Origin: an uncultured Salinicoccus sp.
GTDB taxonomy: Bacteria; Bacillota; Bacilli; Staphylococcales; Salinicoccaceae
Length of the DNA: 64,000 nucleotides
Direction: 5' to 3'
Assembly (NCBI GenBank): GCA_947494965.1
Contig: CANLWV010000002.1
Location: 62,001 to 126,000, forward strand
Part shown: positions 8,344-18,662 of the stretch, in pieces
Layout of the letters: each line of letters opens with the position of its first letter
How positions within the stretch are numbered: position 1 is the first letter of the stretch
The notes under the pieces: model-generated
The model's input: the letters and a program-made list of their open reading frames with translations, nothing else
Told to the model about the DNA's origin: nothing
Database searches by the model: none
Program-made: the position numbers and the translations under genes

Positions 8344-9149
8344 GATTGGCCTCCATTATATTCTTTATACTTTTTATTAACTGCTTCATAATCTCCCGTG
8401 TCGCCAGTCCATATTTCATATGCATCCATTGCCTGATGGATGAGCATCGGCATACCGTTCATACGGTTTGCTTCCTTGAAATAAGTGAGGAATGGCGTTA
8501 CTTCTGGCTTATAGATGAGGTCGACTCCAATTGTCGATTCGCCGAATAATCCTTGCGGCAAGTCCAACACTTCTACAAGATCTTCATCCGCAAGCCCGAC
8601 CGGCGTCGAATTGATGATGACGTCGAACGCCTCTTGACCAGTCAGCTCAGGCAACAGCGTAAAAGAGAAGTCCGTCGTTATAAATCCCTCCATGGCAGTA
8701 CTCCGACGTGCCGCTATGGTCACGTCATCTCCAATGTTCGCGTGTGCACGGTGTACTGCTTTTGCTGCACCACCGGCTCCGATGATGAGTACTTTGCGCC
8801 GACCTGTGCCGAACTTGCCATGGAACGCATTCATATAACCTGTAACATCGGTGTTATGGCCCCTCCATACTCCATTCCTTATGGACACGGTGTTCACAGC
8901 ACCGATGTTACGGGCATCCGCTTCAATCTCATCCAGATGCTTCATGATACTTTCTTTATGCGGGAGGGTAACGTTGAACCCCTTCAGTTTATTGGCCGAT
9001 GCCGTCTCCCGTATGGCATCAAGCGCGTCAGGTCCAACTTCAATCGCCAAGTATTCATCAGCCCTTCCCTTAGCAACGAAATTCGCGTTGTGGATTAAAG
9101 GTGAGAGACTATGCGATACAGGGAACCCTATTACTGCATAATTACCCAT
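8340..9149 (-). CDS. aroE: Shikimate dehydrogenase (NADP+)
   Basis: It reduces 3-dehydroshikimate to shikimate in the chorismate pathway. It is 269 residues. The N-terminal substrate site is seen in FPVSHSLSPLIHN and NVTLPHKE (catalytic Lys), followed by a NADP-binding Rossmann motif GAGGAAKAVHRA. The ATG overlaps the yqeH stop (TAATG) and has GGAGA upstream. Embedding between yqeH and yhbY is the Bacillus order. Confidence 0.95.
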   Translation of the reverse strand: MGNYAVIGFPVSHSLSPLIHNANFVAKGRADEYLAIEVGPDALDAIRETASANKLKGFNVTLPHKESIMKHLDEIEADARNIGAVNTVSIRNGVWRGHNTDVTGYMNAFHGKFGTGRRKVLIIGAGGAAKAVHRAHANIGDDVTIAARRSTAMEGFITTDFSFTLLPELTGQEAFDVIINSTPVGLADEDLVEVLDLPQGLFGESTIGVDLIYKPEVTPFLTYFKEANRMNGMPMLIHQAMDAYEIWTGDTGDYEAVNKKYKEYNGGQS

Positions 9150-10255
9150 TACTGGTCTCCTTTAAATATCGTTGGCCTCAGAGTGACTTCCACACCTTCA
9201 GGCACGCGTACAGTCACTGTAGACCCACTGCCCACGCGGATGAACGACAGTCCGCTTATTTCTATGTCACTGTCTTCTTCAATATCGAATTCATGACTTT
9301 CATAGGATTCGGTCAAGTAAGGTGTTCCAATTTCAGGTGGTGCCAGCAGAGTATTATAATGTTTGCTGTAGAATTCATCTGCATTATCCGTCTTGGTCCG
9401 ATGGATGGTGAGCGCATGGTGTGCAAACACATTAAAGCTGTTGCGCTCTCCTTGGTCATGGTCGATACGCGCCAAATTGCCGATGAAGAGGCTCTGCCCG
9501 GAGTCCAGTTGGAACCCTTTGGATTTGATCTCTTTAGTTGGGGTTATATGCTTTAAGCTGTTACTTGAAACATAATGGGCCATTTGGGAATTCAACATTA
9601 CACCAGGTGTATCATAGATGAACGCATTTCCATCCAGTGGGATATCGATGAGGTCAAGGGTGGTTCCAGGGAATCGGCTCGTCGTAATCACTTCTTTATC
9701 TCCGGATGTGTTTTCAATCAGACGGTTGATGAGTGTCGATTTGCCTACATTCGTCGTGCCCACAACATAGATATCCTTGCCTTCCGACAACTTGGACAAG
9801 CGCTCGAGCAGCTTGTCTATCCCTTCATTCTTCATCGCGCTCACTACTACAGTGTCGACAGCTTTGATGCCTGCTTCACTGAGCATAAGTTTAGCACGAT
9901 GCACAAGCCGGCTGCGGTTGACCGATTTTGGCAGCAGGTCAATCTTATTGATGACTGCAACCACTTTCTTGTCTCCAACAATCCTGTTGAAAGACGGGAT
10001 GATGCTGCCGTTGAAGTCGAATACATCAACTACTTTGACGATCAGACCGTCTGTTTCATACAAGGCATTCAGCATCGTCATGAAATCTCCGGAATCGACA
10101 TCCACATCCATCACTTCATTATAATGTTTCAGGCGGTAGCATCGTTTGCAGATCGGGTCTTCCTTCTCCAGTCCGCTTGCGGGTATATAACCCGGTTGTT
10201 TCTCGTCATCGCTCTGCAGTTCTGCTCCGCAGCCAATACATTTAATAGACTCCAA
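9149..10255 (-). CDS. yqeH: Ribosome biogenesis GTPase YqeH
   Basis: A circularly permuted GTPase needed for 30S assembly, 368 residues. The N-terminal zinc finger has CIGCG and CKRCYR (about 6-40). G4 (VINKIDLLP, about 105) comes before G1 (GTTNVGKSTLINRL, about 168) and G3 (DTPGV), which is the permuted order. The start is TTG at 10255 with GGAGGG eight bases upstream. It lies three bases after yqeG. Confidence 0.95.
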   Translation of the reverse strand: MESIKCIGCGAELQSDDEKQPGYIPASGLEKEDPICKRCYRLKHYNEVMDVDVDSGDFMTMLNALYETDGLIVKVVDVFDFNGSIIPSFNRIVGDKKVVAVINKIDLLPKSVNRSRLVHRAKLMLSEAGIKAVDTVVVSAMKNEGIDKLLERLSKLSEGKDIYVVGTTNVGKSTLINRLIENTSGDKEVITTSRFPGTTLDLIDIPLDGNAFIYDTPGVMLNSQMAHYVSSNSLKHITPTKEIKSKGFQLDSGQSLFIGNLARIDHDQGERNSFNVFAHHALTIHRTKTDNADEFYSKHYNTLLAPPEIGTPYLTESYESHEFDIEEDSDIEISGLSFIRVGSGSTVTVRVPEGVEVTLRPTIFKGDQ

Positions 10256-10258
10256 ATG

Positions 10259-10783
10259 TCAGTCCCTCCATTGAATAAGACCTTTACGGTCGAAATATTT
10301 CATTATGATGCGTTCAATTCTCCGGTTGACCACAGTGGCCCAACCATCTTTCTTTTTGACGGGCAATACCAGAATACTTTCCAACCCGGCCCGATTCGCC
10401 CCCAATACATCCGTCAGGAGCTGATCGCCGATCATGACCGTTTCAGATTTCGCTGCACCCATATTGGCGAGTGCTCTTCGGTAGGAATGCCCCAGAGGCT
10501 TTCTGGCCCTGTATATATACTGGATTTCGTGCGGGTCACTGAAATCACCGACTCTCTGCTGGCTTCCGTTGGAAACGATGGAGACTTTTATATCGTTATC
10601 CTTCATCTCCTTAAGCCACTTCAACACCTCTTCATTGGCATCAGGTTCATCGAACCCCACCAGAGTGTTGTCCAAATCCGTGATGATTGCGCGTATACCG
10701 CGCTCCTTTAAATATTCAGGCGTTATGCTATGAAATTCCCTGAAATAGTCGCTTGGTAAAAAGTATTTTTTAAGAAGCTTCAA
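10259..10783 (-). CDS. yqeG: YqeG family HAD IIIA phosphatase
   Basis: A haloacid dehalogenase-type phosphatase of 174 residues. Motif I is IITDLDNTLVGF, motif II VSIVSNGS and motif III with MIGDQLLTDVLGANRAG. The cellular substrate is not established for the bacterial family. A GTG at 10792 abuts the GGGAG ribosome binding site. The TTG at 10783 has eight-base spacing and gives the family N-terminus (MKLLKKYFLP), so it is preferred. First gene of the yqe operon. Confidence 0.92.
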   Translation of the reverse strand: MKLLKKYFLPSDYFREFHSITPEYLKERGIRAIITDLDNTLVGFDEPDANEEVLKWLKEMKDNDIKVSIVSNGSQQRVGDFSDPHEIQYIYRARKPLGHSYRRALANMGAAKSETVMIGDQLLTDVLGANRAGLESILVLPVKKKDGWATVVNRRIERIIMKYFDRKGLIQWRD

Positions 10784-10811
10784 TGTCCGCACTCCCAGTG
10801 AGTTTTTTTAT

Positions 10812-10820
10812 ATTCTATCA
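10812..10820 (-). promoter_or_regulatory. Extended -10 promoter of the yqe operon
   Basis: On the minus strand TGATAGAAT forms an extended -10 about 30 bases before yqeG, directly after the terminator of the preceding operon. No clear -35 is visible. Confidence 0.5.
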
Positions 10821-10826
10821 CAAAAA

Positions 10827-10858
10827 TAAAAGCCCCTTAAAAAATTAAGGCGCTTTTT
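10827..10858 (-). terminator. Terminator after the mtnN operon
   Basis: On the minus strand AAAGCGCCTTAA / TTAAGGGGCTTT, with one mismatch, is followed by TATTTTTG. It ends the greA-mtnN-small protein unit just before the yqeG promoter. Confidence 0.72.
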
Positions 10859-10861
10859 GAA

Positions 10862-10960
10862 CTATTCAATGATGTCATTATCCTCTGTCTCGGTCTCTTT
10901 GTAAACCAGAAAACCGATGACGACTGTAATGATGATTGAAATGATCATGAGAAAAGTCAT
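10862..10960 (-). CDS. Small single-span membrane protein, 32 residues
   Basis: An ORF too short for standard calling. GGAGGG lies seven bases before the ATG at 10960. The product MTFLMIISIIITVVIGFLVY is one hydrophobic helix, followed by an acidic tail (KETETEDNDIIE). It starts 16 bases after the mtnN stop and ends just before the operon terminator, so it would be co-transcribed with mtnN. I do not recognise a family. The ribosome binding site, the helix plus charged tail layout and the terminator after it support a real gene. Confidence 0.66.
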   Translation of the reverse strand: MTFLMIISIIITVVIGFLVYKETETEDNDIIE

Positions 10961-10976
10961 TGAGTATCCCTCCAGG

Positions 10977-11678
10977 TCACAAGTCCTTCATTAATAATTT
11001 TACAACTTCAGATGAATGAATACAAGCTTTAGACAAAAATTCTTCATAAGCCATATCTGCACTGTCATCCGCCCTATCTGAAATCGAACGAATGATGACG
11101 AATGGTGTCGAGAATTGATAGCAAGTCTGTGCGATGGCCGCCGATTCCATATCCACCGCATAGGCTTTTTTGAAGTTTTGTAGTATGGCGCCCTTCTGGG
11201 CGACATTGCTGACGAATGAGTCGCCGCTGACCACTTGGCCGCTATAGCCATTTATGTCCTGATTTTTAGAAATCGCGGTCATTGCCAACTTCACGAGGCC
11301 CTTATCGGCATAGTACATTTTCGGCATGCCAGGCACTTGCCCCAGCTCATAGCCGAAATTGACAGCATCGACATCGTGATGTAGCACATCAGTGCTGACA
11401 ACCATGTCCGTCACATCAAGGGTGTCCGATAAAGCCCCGGCCACACCCGTGTTGATGATGAGGCTTGGGTTATATCGTTCAATGAGGAGTGCCGTGATCA
11501 TGCTGGCATTCACCTTTCCGATGCCGCTCTCGATGACAATCGCATCTCTTCCGAAGAGTTCACCAGTGTACGCGGTGGTGTGGGCCAGTTCCTCCGATGA
11601 GCTGATATCCATCCACTCCAGTAGAATGTCAACTTCCGGCTTCATCGCACCGATGATACCGATGGGTCCTCTAGTCAA
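10977..11678 (-). CDS. mtnN: 5'-methylthioadenosine/S-adenosylhomocysteine nucleosidase
   Basis: It cleaves adenine from MTA and SAH, recycling methionine and relieving SAM by-product inhibition. About 233 residues with [11 protein letters not shown] at the N-terminus, [19 protein letters not shown] (ribose/adenine binding) and the catalytic Asp in ISDRADD. No ATG exists upstream; the frame starts with TTG at 11687 or 11678. The latter has GGAG about ten bases upstream and fits the family length. It overlaps the end of greA by eight bases. Confidence 0.92.
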   Translation of the reverse strand: MTRGPIGIIGAMKPEVDILLEWMDISSSEELAHTTAYTGELFGRDAIVIESGIGKVNASMITALLIERYNPSLIINTGVAGALSDTLDVTDMVVSTDVLHHDVDAVNFGYELGQVPGMPKMYYADKGLVKLAMTAISKNQDINGYSGQVVSGDSFVSNVAQKGAILQNFKKAYAVDMESAAIAQTCYQFSTPFVIIRSISDRADDSADMAYEEFLSKACIHSSEVVKLLMKDL

Positions 11679-12147
11679 TGGAAACAATCTCCACTTTCAT
11701 TTCGTTGCCGTTCGGGAGCGGTACATTCACTGAATCCTTCAATTTGGCACCCATCAGGGACTGGGCTATCGGCGATTCATTCGATATTTTACCTTCAAAC
11801 GGATCGGCTTCAGCACTGCCGACAATCTGATAGGACTCTTTGTCCCCGTCAGGCAGTTCTTTGAATGTGACGGTCTTGCCGATCTGGACTACATTATTGT
11901 TGTTGCTGTCTTCAATGATTTTGGCATGGCGCAACATGTCTTCAATTTTGGTGATTTCCTGTTCGACGAACCCTTGCTCATCTTTAGCTGCATCATATTC
12001 AGAGTTCTCTGAGAGGTCGCCGAAACTTCTTGCGACTTTTATCTTCTCAACCACTTCAGGGCGCTTTACGACTTTCAGATGTTCGAGCTCCTCCTGCAAT
12101 TGTTCATATCCGCTTTTTGTCATTGGAAATTCTTTATTCATATCCAT
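11671..12147 (-). CDS. greA: Transcription elongation factor GreA
   Basis: It stimulates cleavage of backtracked RNA in RNA polymerase. It is 158 residues with an N-terminal coiled coil (about 10-80) carrying the acidic tip ([20 protein letters not shown]), then an FKBP-like C-terminal domain (about 85-158) with [17 protein letters not shown]. The order udk-greA-mtnN follows Bacillus. Confidence 0.96.
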   Translation of the reverse strand: MDMNKEFPMTKSGYEQLQEELEHLKVVKRPEVVEKIKVARSFGDLSENSEYDAAKDEQGFVEQEITKIEDMLRHAKIIEDSNNNNVVQIGKTVTFKELPDGDKESYQIVGSAEADPFEGKISNESPIAQSLMGAKLKDSVNVPLPNGNEMKVEIVSID

Positions 12148-12177
12148 AATGGTTATAAGCCTCCAGTAATTATAAGT

Positions 12178-12810
12178 CTAGTTATTTTTTGATTCGTTGA
12201 GTAATGTGCGTATTTTAGTCGTGATGAGATCGATCGCCACATCATTCTTGCCGCCTTCAGGGATGATGACATCACTGAAGCGTTTAGTGGGTTCGATGAA
12301 TTGCAGGTGCATCGGCCTGACTACATTCAAGTATTGACTGATCACTGAATCCATCGTCCGGCCCCGCTCTTCGATGTCGCGCTGCAGCCTTCTCAATATG
12401 CGGATATCGGAATCTGTATCCACATAGAGTTTGACGTCCATCAGATCACGCAGGGCGTCGTTCTCAAGAGCGAAGATGCCTTCGATGATGATGACATCTT
12501 TCGGCTCGACCAGAATGGTCTCATCGCTCCGCGTATGGATCTCATAGTTGTATGTCGGAATTTCTACAGGCTTGCGCTCGATGAGCTGGCCAATGTGGGA
12601 AATGAGGAGATCGTTGTCGAATGCAAATGGATGATCATAATTGGTCTTCAGACGTTCCTCGAATGTTTTATCGCTCTGGTCCTTATAATAATAGTCCTGC
12701 TCGATCAATATGACGCTATGACCGTCCAGGGCATGCATTATCTTGCGTGTTACTGATGTCTTGCCGGAGCCTGAACCCCCGGCTATGCCAATGACTGTTG
12801 GTTTTCTCAT
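12178..12810 (-). CDS. udk: Uridine kinase
   Basis: It phosphorylates uridine and cytidine in pyrimidine salvage. It is 210 residues with P-loop [16 protein letters not shown], the [11 protein letters not shown] substrate segment, [10 protein letters not shown] and [12 protein letters not shown]. Its ATG overlaps the stop of the upstream methyltransferase (ATGA). In Bacillus, two U32 peptidase genes separate the methyltransferase from udk; they are absent here. Confidence 0.96.
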   Translation of the reverse strand: MRKPTVIGIAGGSGSGKTSVTRKIMHALDGHSVILIEQDYYYKDQSDKTFEERLKTNYDHPFAFDNDLLISHIGQLIERKPVEIPTYNYEIHTRSDETILVEPKDVIIIEGIFALENDALRDLMDVKLYVDTDSDIRILRRLQRDIEERGRTMDSVISQYLNVVRPMHLQFIEPTKRFSDVIIPEGGKNDVAIDLITTKIRTLLNESKNN

Positions 12811-13448
12811 TCGCCTTGCTCCTCTTTATCTTTTGTAATTATGAGTAGGCCATCGCCGACCGGCAGAAAGGCTGAAGACATCTTCGATTCTTTTATCATC
12901 CGATTGAACCCGTCCACCTTCTCCTTCATTCTCCGGGTGCCGCGGGCAGTGATTTCTTCCTTTGTGACCAATCCTCTAAGTAGTATATTATCGATGATGA
13001 TCAGACCACCGGGTCTAACATGAGCAGAGAACTTATCGAAGAAATTCCGGTTGTTCCCTTTTGATGCATCGATGAAGAGAAGATCGAACTTCTGTTCACC
13101 GAGTTCCTCGGGGGCCACTTCCTTGGCATCTGCCAAAAGGCTCCTCACCCTATCTGACACACCTTGCATTTCGAAAAATCGTTTGGCATGTGCGTGGGAA
13201 TCCTGATCTTTCTCAATAGTGACGACAGAGATATCCTGGCTTACCGATAGCATGTGCATTGCACTGTACCCAATGGCAGTACCTATCTCAAGGATTCTTT
13301 TTGCGCCTGAGAGGTGGATGTAGTGCTTCATGACTGATAGTGCATCCTGATCCATGATGGGCAAACGGTTTTCTTGTGCATACGCAAGCATTTCAGGAAA
13401 TAATTCTTCTTCAGTGTTCATTTCTTTAATATATTCATAAATGTCCAT
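12807..13448 (-). CDS. O-methyltransferase (YrrM/TrmR-like)
   Basis: A class I SAM methyltransferase of the COMT-like family, 213 residues. Motif I is [15 protein letters not shown], with the metal-binding acidic residue in [11 protein letters not shown] and IIDNILLRG. The Bacillus homologue in this position, upstream of udk, methylates the hydroxyuridine of tRNA at position 34; I infer the same role by context. The start is the ATG at 13448 (GGTGG five bases upstream); the longer frame to 13487 overlaps the terminator hairpin and is unlikely. Confidence 0.85.
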   Translation of the reverse strand: MDIYEYIKEMNTEEELFPEMLAYAQENRLPIMDQDALSVMKHYIHLSGAKRILEIGTAIGYSAMHMLSVSQDISVVTIEKDQDSHAHAKRFFEMQGVSDRVRSLLADAKEVAPEELGEQKFDLLFIDASKGNNRNFFDKFSAHVRPGGLIIIDNILLRGLVTKEEITARGTRRMKEKVDGFNRMIKESKMSSAFLPVGDGLLIITKDKEEQGE

Positions 13449-13461
13449 ATAAGCCACCATA

Positions 13462-13500
13462 TATACAAAAAATACAACTGATAACAAAAGTTATCAGTTG
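13462..13500 (-). terminator. Terminator after mltG
   Basis: A perfect 11-base stem CAACTGATAAC / GTTATCAGTTG with a TTTT loop is followed on the minus strand by TATTTTTTG. Confidence 0.88.
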
Positions 13501-13560
13501 CTTTGTTCGTCAGAATCATATTAGCACAGATTATTCCAGTTGAAAAGACGATTTTACATG

Positions 13561-14688
13561 CTAATTGTTATTAATATATTTTTCCCTGTTTTCAGTGTGT
13601 TCTTCGAATGTTTCAGCAAAATGGTTATTGCCTTCACTGTCTGCAAGGAAATAATAGTAGTTCGTATTCGAAGGGTTCATTGTGCTTTGTACAGACTCCA
13701 TGCCTGGAGATGCGATTGGACCAGGTGGAAGGCCTGTAATATTGTACGTGTTGTAAGGATCCTCCACTTCAAGGTCTTCAAATAATGTGCGTTCCTTATG
13801 CTCACCAAGGGCATACAACACGGTCGGGTCGGTCTGAAGCGGCATCGCCGGATTCTCGGACATGCGGTTTAGGAACACGCTTGCGATTTTGGAGCGGTCC
13901 GCCAGCGATGTCGCTTCTTCTTCGACCAGGGAAGACAATGTGAGGAACTCATGGAATGAGAGCTCCTTTGTCTCCCCTTCAAAAGTCATTGTATATCCTT
14001 CACTCGACTTGAATATGCTGTATGAATTATTCTTCGTGGCATCAAGCATCTGTTCAACAATGTCCTTCACCTTTGGTTCTTCCTCAGTGATGTCATATGT
14101 TGCAGGGAAGAGGTAGCCTTCAAGCGGGAACTTGACCTCTTCATCGAGTATCGCATCAGACAGCATATCAGGGTATTCCTCGATCAACGATTTGATGTAG
14201 GATTCATCATTCATCAGATCCATGAACTCTTTTTTCTTGATAGGCAGCTGCTCTGCCATCTGGTCGGCAATCTCATCTATCGAATAGCCCTCAGGTATCG
14301 TCAGTCTATGCTGGACTTCCTGATAGATGCGCCCTGTTTCCAGCGTCTTTGCAATCTTTTCGAAGTCCATTGAAGGAGAAAGTTCATAGTTGCCGGCCTG
14401 GTAATTCGTGATGCTGTTTAGTTTAAGGTAGTATTCAAACATCATGCCACTTTTGATGATCCCTTCCTCTTCCAGGACTTCACCTATCTTATCGGCTGTC
14501 GAACCTTGCTCGATCTTTACTTCTTTGACTTCTGTGGAATCGCTGTCCAGAGGCTCAATCCCGGATTTGACATATACGTATATGGAGAAGGCCGCGATCA
14601 CAAACAGTATCGCCAACGTGGCGATGACGAACAAGGACAGGTATGACGATACATTCTTTGAAAATTTGATGTCTTCGTATTTGCTCAT
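13561..14688 (-). CDS. mltG: Endolytic murein transglycosylase MltG
   Basis: A membrane-bound lytic transglycosylase that cuts nascent glycan strands. It is 375 residues with a short cytoplasmic N-terminus, one transmembrane helix (about 18-40), a LysM-like region (about 55-135) and the YceG domain. The catalytic Glu lies in SSLVEEEATSLADRSKIASV, followed by LQTDPTVLYALG and the conserved YNTYNITGLPPGPIASPG. It follows DUF1292-ruvX-ireB-alaS as in other Firmicutes, with terminators on both sides. Confidence 0.95.
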   Translation of the reverse strand: MSKYEDIKFSKNVSSYLSLFVIATLAILFVIAAFSIYVYVKSGIEPLDSDSTEVKEVKIEQGSTADKIGEVLEEEGIIKSGMMFEYYLKLNSITNYQAGNYELSPSMDFEKIAKTLETGRIYQEVQHRLTIPEGYSIDEIADQMAEQLPIKKKEFMDLMNDESYIKSLIEEYPDMLSDAILDEEVKFPLEGYLFPATYDITEEEPKVKDIVEQMLDATKNNSYSIFKSSEGYTMTFEGETKELSFHEFLTLSSLVEEEATSLADRSKIASVFLNRMSENPAMPLQTDPTVLYALGEHKERTLFEDLEVEDPYNTYNITGLPPGPIASPGMESVQSTMNPSNTNYYYFLADSEGNNHFAETFEEHTENREKYINNN

Positions 14689-14703
14689 GTATAACTCCTA
14701 TCT

Positions 14704-14733
14704 CAAAAATAGCTTCCAATAAAATTGGAAGCC
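14704..14733 (-). terminator. Terminator after the DUF1292 gene
   Basis: On the minus strand GGCTTCCAAT / ATTGGAAGCT with a short loop is followed by ATTTTTG. It closes the alaS-ireB-ruvX-DUF1292 unit. Confidence 0.85.
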
Positions 14734-14754
14734 ATCCGTAATTCCAGAAAAAAT

Positions 14755-15060
14755 CTACTCTTCCGGTTCGTCCATACGAGTATTGACGATTTCTTCAATC
14801 ATATCCCATTCTTCATCCGTTTCGACGGGCATGAACTTACCGCCTTCACCATCTTCATCGGGTACATTAATCATCGGAATAAGTTCTATCTCTTCATCTT
14901 CATTTGAGAAGTTTCCTTCCTCTGCAAGAATGACATATTCCTTATCGAATCCCGGATGATGGAATTCGAGCATTTTGCGGTAAAGTACTTCATTCCCCTG
15001 TTCGTCGTATAGTGTCAGCATTTCCTCTTCCATGTTGAATTCCATTTCTTCCTGACTCAT
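14755..15060 (-). CDS. DUF1292 domain protein (YrzB-like)
   Basis: A very acidic 101-residue protein with the DUF1292 core: [25 protein letters not shown] and a C-terminal [12 protein letters not shown]. It lies three bases after ruvX. Its function is unknown; its place in the alaS-ireB-ruvX cluster is conserved across Firmicutes. Confidence 0.92.
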   Translation of the reverse strand: MSQEEMEFNMEEEMLTLYDEQGNEVLYRKMLEFHHPGFDKEYVILAEEGNFSNEDEEIELIPMINVPDEDGEGGKFMPVETDEEWDMIEEIVNTRMDEPEE

Positions 15061-15063
15061 AGT

Positions 15064-15495
15064 TCAATCTCCTTTGACTGGGTTATCGAGGTAGCCCTGC
15101 AGTATGAATACTGCAGCCATCTTATCGATAACTGCCTTCCTTTTTTTTCGGGAGAGGTCCGCTTCAAGCAGCGAACGCTCTGCTCCGATTGTACTCAATC
15201 GTTCATCCCATAGTGTTATTTTAACATCTGGCAACGCGTTTTCAAGCAATTTGGCAAAGTGGATTGAACGCTCTCCGCTTTCTCCGATTGAATTATTCAT
15301 GTTCTTCGGTAATCCTACGATTATTCTTTCGACATCATTATCCATCGTCAGCCTGACGATCTCTTCAATGCCGTATATCCCTTCATCGTAGTCGATCTTG
15401 AGCGTCGTTACGCCTTGCGCGGTCCACCCGAGTGCATCACTCAACGCCACGCCGATGGTCTTGGTCCCGACATCAAGCCCGAGAATCCTATTCAT
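15064..15495 (-). CDS. ruvX: RuvX/YqgF family RNase H-fold nuclease
   Basis: A 143-residue resolvase-fold protein. Family members process the 5' end of pre-16S rRNA and may act on Holliday junctions. Motifs visible are [17 protein letters not shown] (first catalytic Asp), [15 protein letters not shown] and [10 protein letters not shown]. The start is the ATG at 15495 with AAGGA five bases upstream. It overlaps the end of ireB by eight bases. Confidence 0.93.
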   Translation of the reverse strand: MNRILGLDVGTKTIGVALSDALGWTAQGVTTLKIDYDEGIYGIEEIVRLTMDNDVERIIVGLPKNMNNSIGESGERSIHFAKLLENALPDVKITLWDERLSTIGAERSLLEADLSRKKRKAVIDKMAAVFILQGYLDNPVKGD

Positions 15496-15751
15496 GTATT
15501 TCCTTCTCGATGTAGCTCCTGACAAGGACTTCCATTATTTCATCACGGTCGATATGCCGAATTTTATTGCGTGCCTCATTATGCCGGGGGATATAGGCCG
15601 GGTCACCGCTTTGGAGGTATCCGACGATCTGGTTGATTGGGTTATACCCACGTTCCTCCAGTGTCCTGTAGACAACCGCCATGATATCTCTGACATTTTC
15701 AGCTTTCATGTCGTCCACACTGAATTTCATTGTTTCATCAAACTGGTTCAA
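15488..15751 (-). CDS. ireB: IreB family regulatory phosphoprotein
   Basis: An 87-residue DUF965 protein. In Enterococcus, IreB is phosphorylated by the PASTA kinase IreK on N-terminal threonines and modulates cephalosporin resistance. The conserved Thr ([10 protein letters not shown]) is present here, as are [24 protein letters not shown] and [13 protein letters not shown]. It sits between alaS and ruvX, the standard location. Confidence 0.93.
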   Translation of the reverse strand: MNQFDETMKFSVDDMKAENVRDIMAVVYRTLEERGYNPINQIVGYLQSGDPAYIPRHNEARNKIRHIDRDEIMEVLVRSYIEKEIHE

Positions 15752-15805
15752 TTACAGCACTCCCATCGTTGCTTCCCTTTTCAATCAGTATAGCATTGAT
15801 TGTTT

Positions 15806-18436
15806 TTATAAAGTACTTTTAATATAGTCTTCAACAAATTGTAATGCGCTTGTTATATTCTCTGGAGCGGTGCCGCCACCTTGTGCCATATCTGGGCGGC
15901 CGCCCCCCTTACCTTCGACTGTTGAAGCCATGCCTTTCATGATGTCGCCGGCTTTTAGGCGGTCGGTCAATGATTTAGGCACTGTCACCACGAGGGATAC
16001 CTTGTCGCCATTCACCGAACCGAGCGCAATTACAGCATCTTGGGCCCGTGATTTCAGGCGGTCCATCGTTTCCCTCAGTTCCTTGGCGCCTTCTGCCTGG
16101 ACTTCCATGGACAGTACCGGCACACCGTTGATCTCTTTGGTTTCGCGGGTGGCTTCTGCGAGCTTTTCATCTTGGCGAGATGCCTTCATTTCCTTGATCT
16201 CATTGTGCATCGACTGATTTTCAGCAAGCAGCGCTGAGACCTTCTTATTGACCTGGCCTTCTTTGACCTTCAGATCTTTGGCGATCTCTTTCACAACTGC
16301 TTCCTTCTCTTTATAGTACTCAACTGCGTATTTGCTGGTGACGGCTTCTATACGTCTGATGCCTGCCCCGATGCCTGTTTCAGATATTATCTTGAAAGTA
16401 CCGATTTCACCGGTGTTTCTGACATGGATGCCGCCGCATAGCTCTATCGAGTACTGGTTGATGTCCACTACGCGGACGACGTCTCCATATTTCTCGCCGA
16501 ACAGTGCCGTAGCACCCTTCTGTTTTGCTTCTTCTATCGGCATTTCCTCAATCTCTACCGCCATATTGCGGTAGATGTTGGTGTTTACTATATTTTCTAT
16601 CTGCTCGGTTTCTTCTTCACTCAACCCTTCAAGGTGGGAGAAGTCAAAACGCAGCCGTTCTTTTTCTACAAGCGAACCTGCCTGGTTGACATGATCGCCA
16701 AGCACATCTTTTAATGCCTGATGCAGGAGGTGCGTTGCAGTATGGTTTTTGATGATGAAGTTGCGGCTCTCTGCATCCACTTCCAGGTCATATGTGGCAC
16801 CTTTGGAAAGCGTACCTTCCGAGATGTGTGCCACATGCACATTCTGGCCGTTCGGCGCCTTGTAGACTGAGTTGACTGTAAGTTTTGTTCCGTCTGCCCG
16901 GATCTCCCCTTTGTCTGCCACCTGTCCGCCGCTTGTCGCATAGAACGGTGTGCGGTCAAAGATGAGTTCCACGTCCTGGCCCGCTTCTGCAGCGTCCACC
17001 TCATTATCCGCATGGATGATATGAAGCAGCACCGCTTCTTCGCTTTTGGAAGTATAGCCGGTGAATGTGCTCGGCGCGGTAAGACGTGCCAGCGTTTCAG
17101 ACTGGACCTGCATCGAATCACCCGATTTCCGGGCATTCCTTGCCCGTTCACGCTGCTGTTTCATCTCTTCGATAAAACCTGCTTCATCAACCGTCATGCC
17201 GTCATTCTCTGCATATTCCTTGGTCAGTTCATATGGGAATCCGTAAGTGTCGTAGAGTCTGAAGGCATCTTCACCACTGATGACATTATCATCCTGCTGC
17301 GCTTTCTTCTTGACCTGTTCGTAGATTTGGATGCCTTCATCAAGCGTCGCAAGGAAACGCTCTTCTTCTTTTTTGATGACTTCCTTGATGAATGCTTTGC
17401 GTTCGCCCACGTTCGGATAGAAACCTTCCATGATTTCAGATACAGGTTCCACCAGGTCAAACATGAAGGCCCGGTTGATGCCGAGCTCTTTGCTGAAGCG
17501 GACTGCGCGTCTGATCAGACGTCTTAATACATAACCGCGTCCTTCGTTTGAAGGGAGAGCGCCATCCGCAACCGCAAAGCTGACGGTGCGGATATGGTCG
17601 CTTATCACCTTGTACGCAACATCGGCTTCGGCATCTGCGCCGTAACGGTGGCCACTGATCCGGCTGATCTCAGCAAGGATCGGGGTGAAGAGGTCGGTAT
17701 CGAAATTGGTCGGTACTTCCTGTATGATGCTGGCCATCCTTTCAAGCCCCATGCCCGTATCAATATTCTTTTTAGGCAGTGGTGTATAGGAACCATCTTT
17801 GTTGTGGTTGAATTCACTGAATACGAGATTCCAGATTTCCAGATAGCGTTCATTCTCGCCGCCCGGGTACATTTCATCCGCCGGAGCACCCGGCTCAAAA
17901 TCCGGACCGCGGTCGTAGAAGATTTCACTGTTCGGGCCGCACGGACCTTCCCCGATATCCCAGAAGTTACCTTCTATGCGGATGATGCGGTCGGCGTCAA
18001 GGCCGATTATCTCCCGCCATATCCTGTAGGCATCTTCATCTTCCGGGTGGACGGTGACATAGAGGAGTGATGGGTCGAAACCGATCCATTCGCTGTTCGT
18101 CAGGAAGTCCCATGCGTAACGGATTGCATCTTCCTTGAAGTAATCCCCTATCGAAAAATTGCCGAGCATTTCGAAGAATGTATGGTGACGGGCTGTAAAG
18201 CCGACGTTCTCAATATCGTTTGTCCTGATCGCCTTTTGGGCGTTGACGATTTTAGGGTTTTCCGGAATGGTACGGCCGTCAAAGTACTTCTTTAGAGTCG
18301 CCACTCCCGAGTTGATCCACAGCAGAGAATCGTCATCTATCGGTACAAGCGGTGCACTCGGCTCCACCATATGGTTGTGTGCCCTGAAGTATTCGAGGAA
18401 CATATCCCTGATTTCGTTGCCGGTCAGTCTTTTCAT
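15806..18436 (-). CDS. alaS: Alanyl-tRNA synthetase
   Basis: 876 residues. A class II catalytic domain occupies about 1-450, starting [17 protein letters not shown]. The editing domain has HxxxH in [12 protein letters not shown] and the second metal pair in [14 protein letters not shown] coiled coil leads to a DHHA1 C-terminal domain ending [14 protein letters not shown]. The start is the ATG at 18436 with AAGGAG eight bases upstream; GTG at 18445 abuts that site. Expression is controlled by the T-box upstream. Confidence 0.97.
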   Translation of the reverse strand: MKRLTGNEIRDMFLEYFRAHNHMVEPSAPLVPIDDDSLLWINSGVATLKKYFDGRTIPENPKIVNAQKAIRTNDIENVGFTARHHTFFEMLGNFSIGDYFKEDAIRYAWDFLTNSEWIGFDPSLLYVTVHPEDEDAYRIWREIIGLDADRIIRIEGNFWDIGEGPCGPNSEIFYDRGPDFEPGAPADEMYPGGENERYLEIWNLVFSEFNHNKDGSYTPLPKKNIDTGMGLERMASIIQEVPTNFDTDLFTPILAEISRISGHRYGADAEADVAYKVISDHIRTVSFAVADGALPSNEGRGYVLRRLIRRAVRFSKELGINRAFMFDLVEPVSEIMEGFYPNVGERKAFIKEVIKKEEERFLATLDEGIQIYEQVKKKAQQDDNVISGEDAFRLYDTYGFPYELTKEYAENDGMTVDEAGFIEEMKQQRERARNARKSGDSMQVQSETLARLTAPSTFTGYTSKSEEAVLLHIIHADNEVDAAEAGQDVELIFDRTPFYATSGGQVADKGEIRADGTKLTVNSVYKAPNGQNVHVAHISEGTLSKGATYDLEVDAESRNFIIKNHTATHLLHQALKDVLGDHVNQAGSLVEKERLRFDFSHLEGLSEEETEQIENIVNTNIYRNMAVEIEEMPIEEAKQKGATALFGEKYGDVVRVVDINQYSIELCGGIHVRNTGEIGTFKIISETGIGAGIRRIEAVTSKYAVEYYKEKEAVVKEIAKDLKVKEGQVNKKVSALLAENQSMHNEIKEMKASRQDEKLAEATRETKEINGVPVLSMEVQAEGAKELRETMDRLKSRAQDAVIALGSVNGDKVSLVVTVPKSLTDRLKAGDIMKGMASTVEGKGGGRPDMAQGGGTAPENITSALQFVEDYIKSTL

Positions 18437-18460
18437 TACAGTCACTCCTTAGTTTTTTAA

Positions 18461-18662
18461 AATAAAAAAAGATCCCCCCAAAATATGGGACGATCTGAAC
18501 CGCGGTACCACCCAAGTTATGACACTGTCATCACTTTGTATATATATAAAGTGGGTGGAGATTAGCACGTGAAAGGATGCGTCATTGCTCTCAGCTGCCG
18601 CAATGTCTCTGTCCATCACAATCCAGTCACTCGGGATCTCCACTTGTTTTAACCTTGATTTG
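18461..18662 (-). promoter_or_regulatory. Ala-specific T-box riboswitch of alaS
   Basis: The T-box sequence TGGGTGGTACCGCGG is at 18500-18514 on the minus strand. Stem I closes by GTGGAGAT/ATCTCCAC. On its 3' side the specifier is GCU (18564-18566), an alanine codon followed by a purine. A terminator stem (GATC...GATC with seven Ts, 18461-18495) competes with the antiterminator. Uncharged tRNA-Ala should allow readthrough into alaS. Confidence 0.93.

Noticed and set aside
9575-10711. Long plus-strand frame of 378 codons
   Set aside because: Antisense shadow of yqeH and yqeG; no ribosome binding site or family features.
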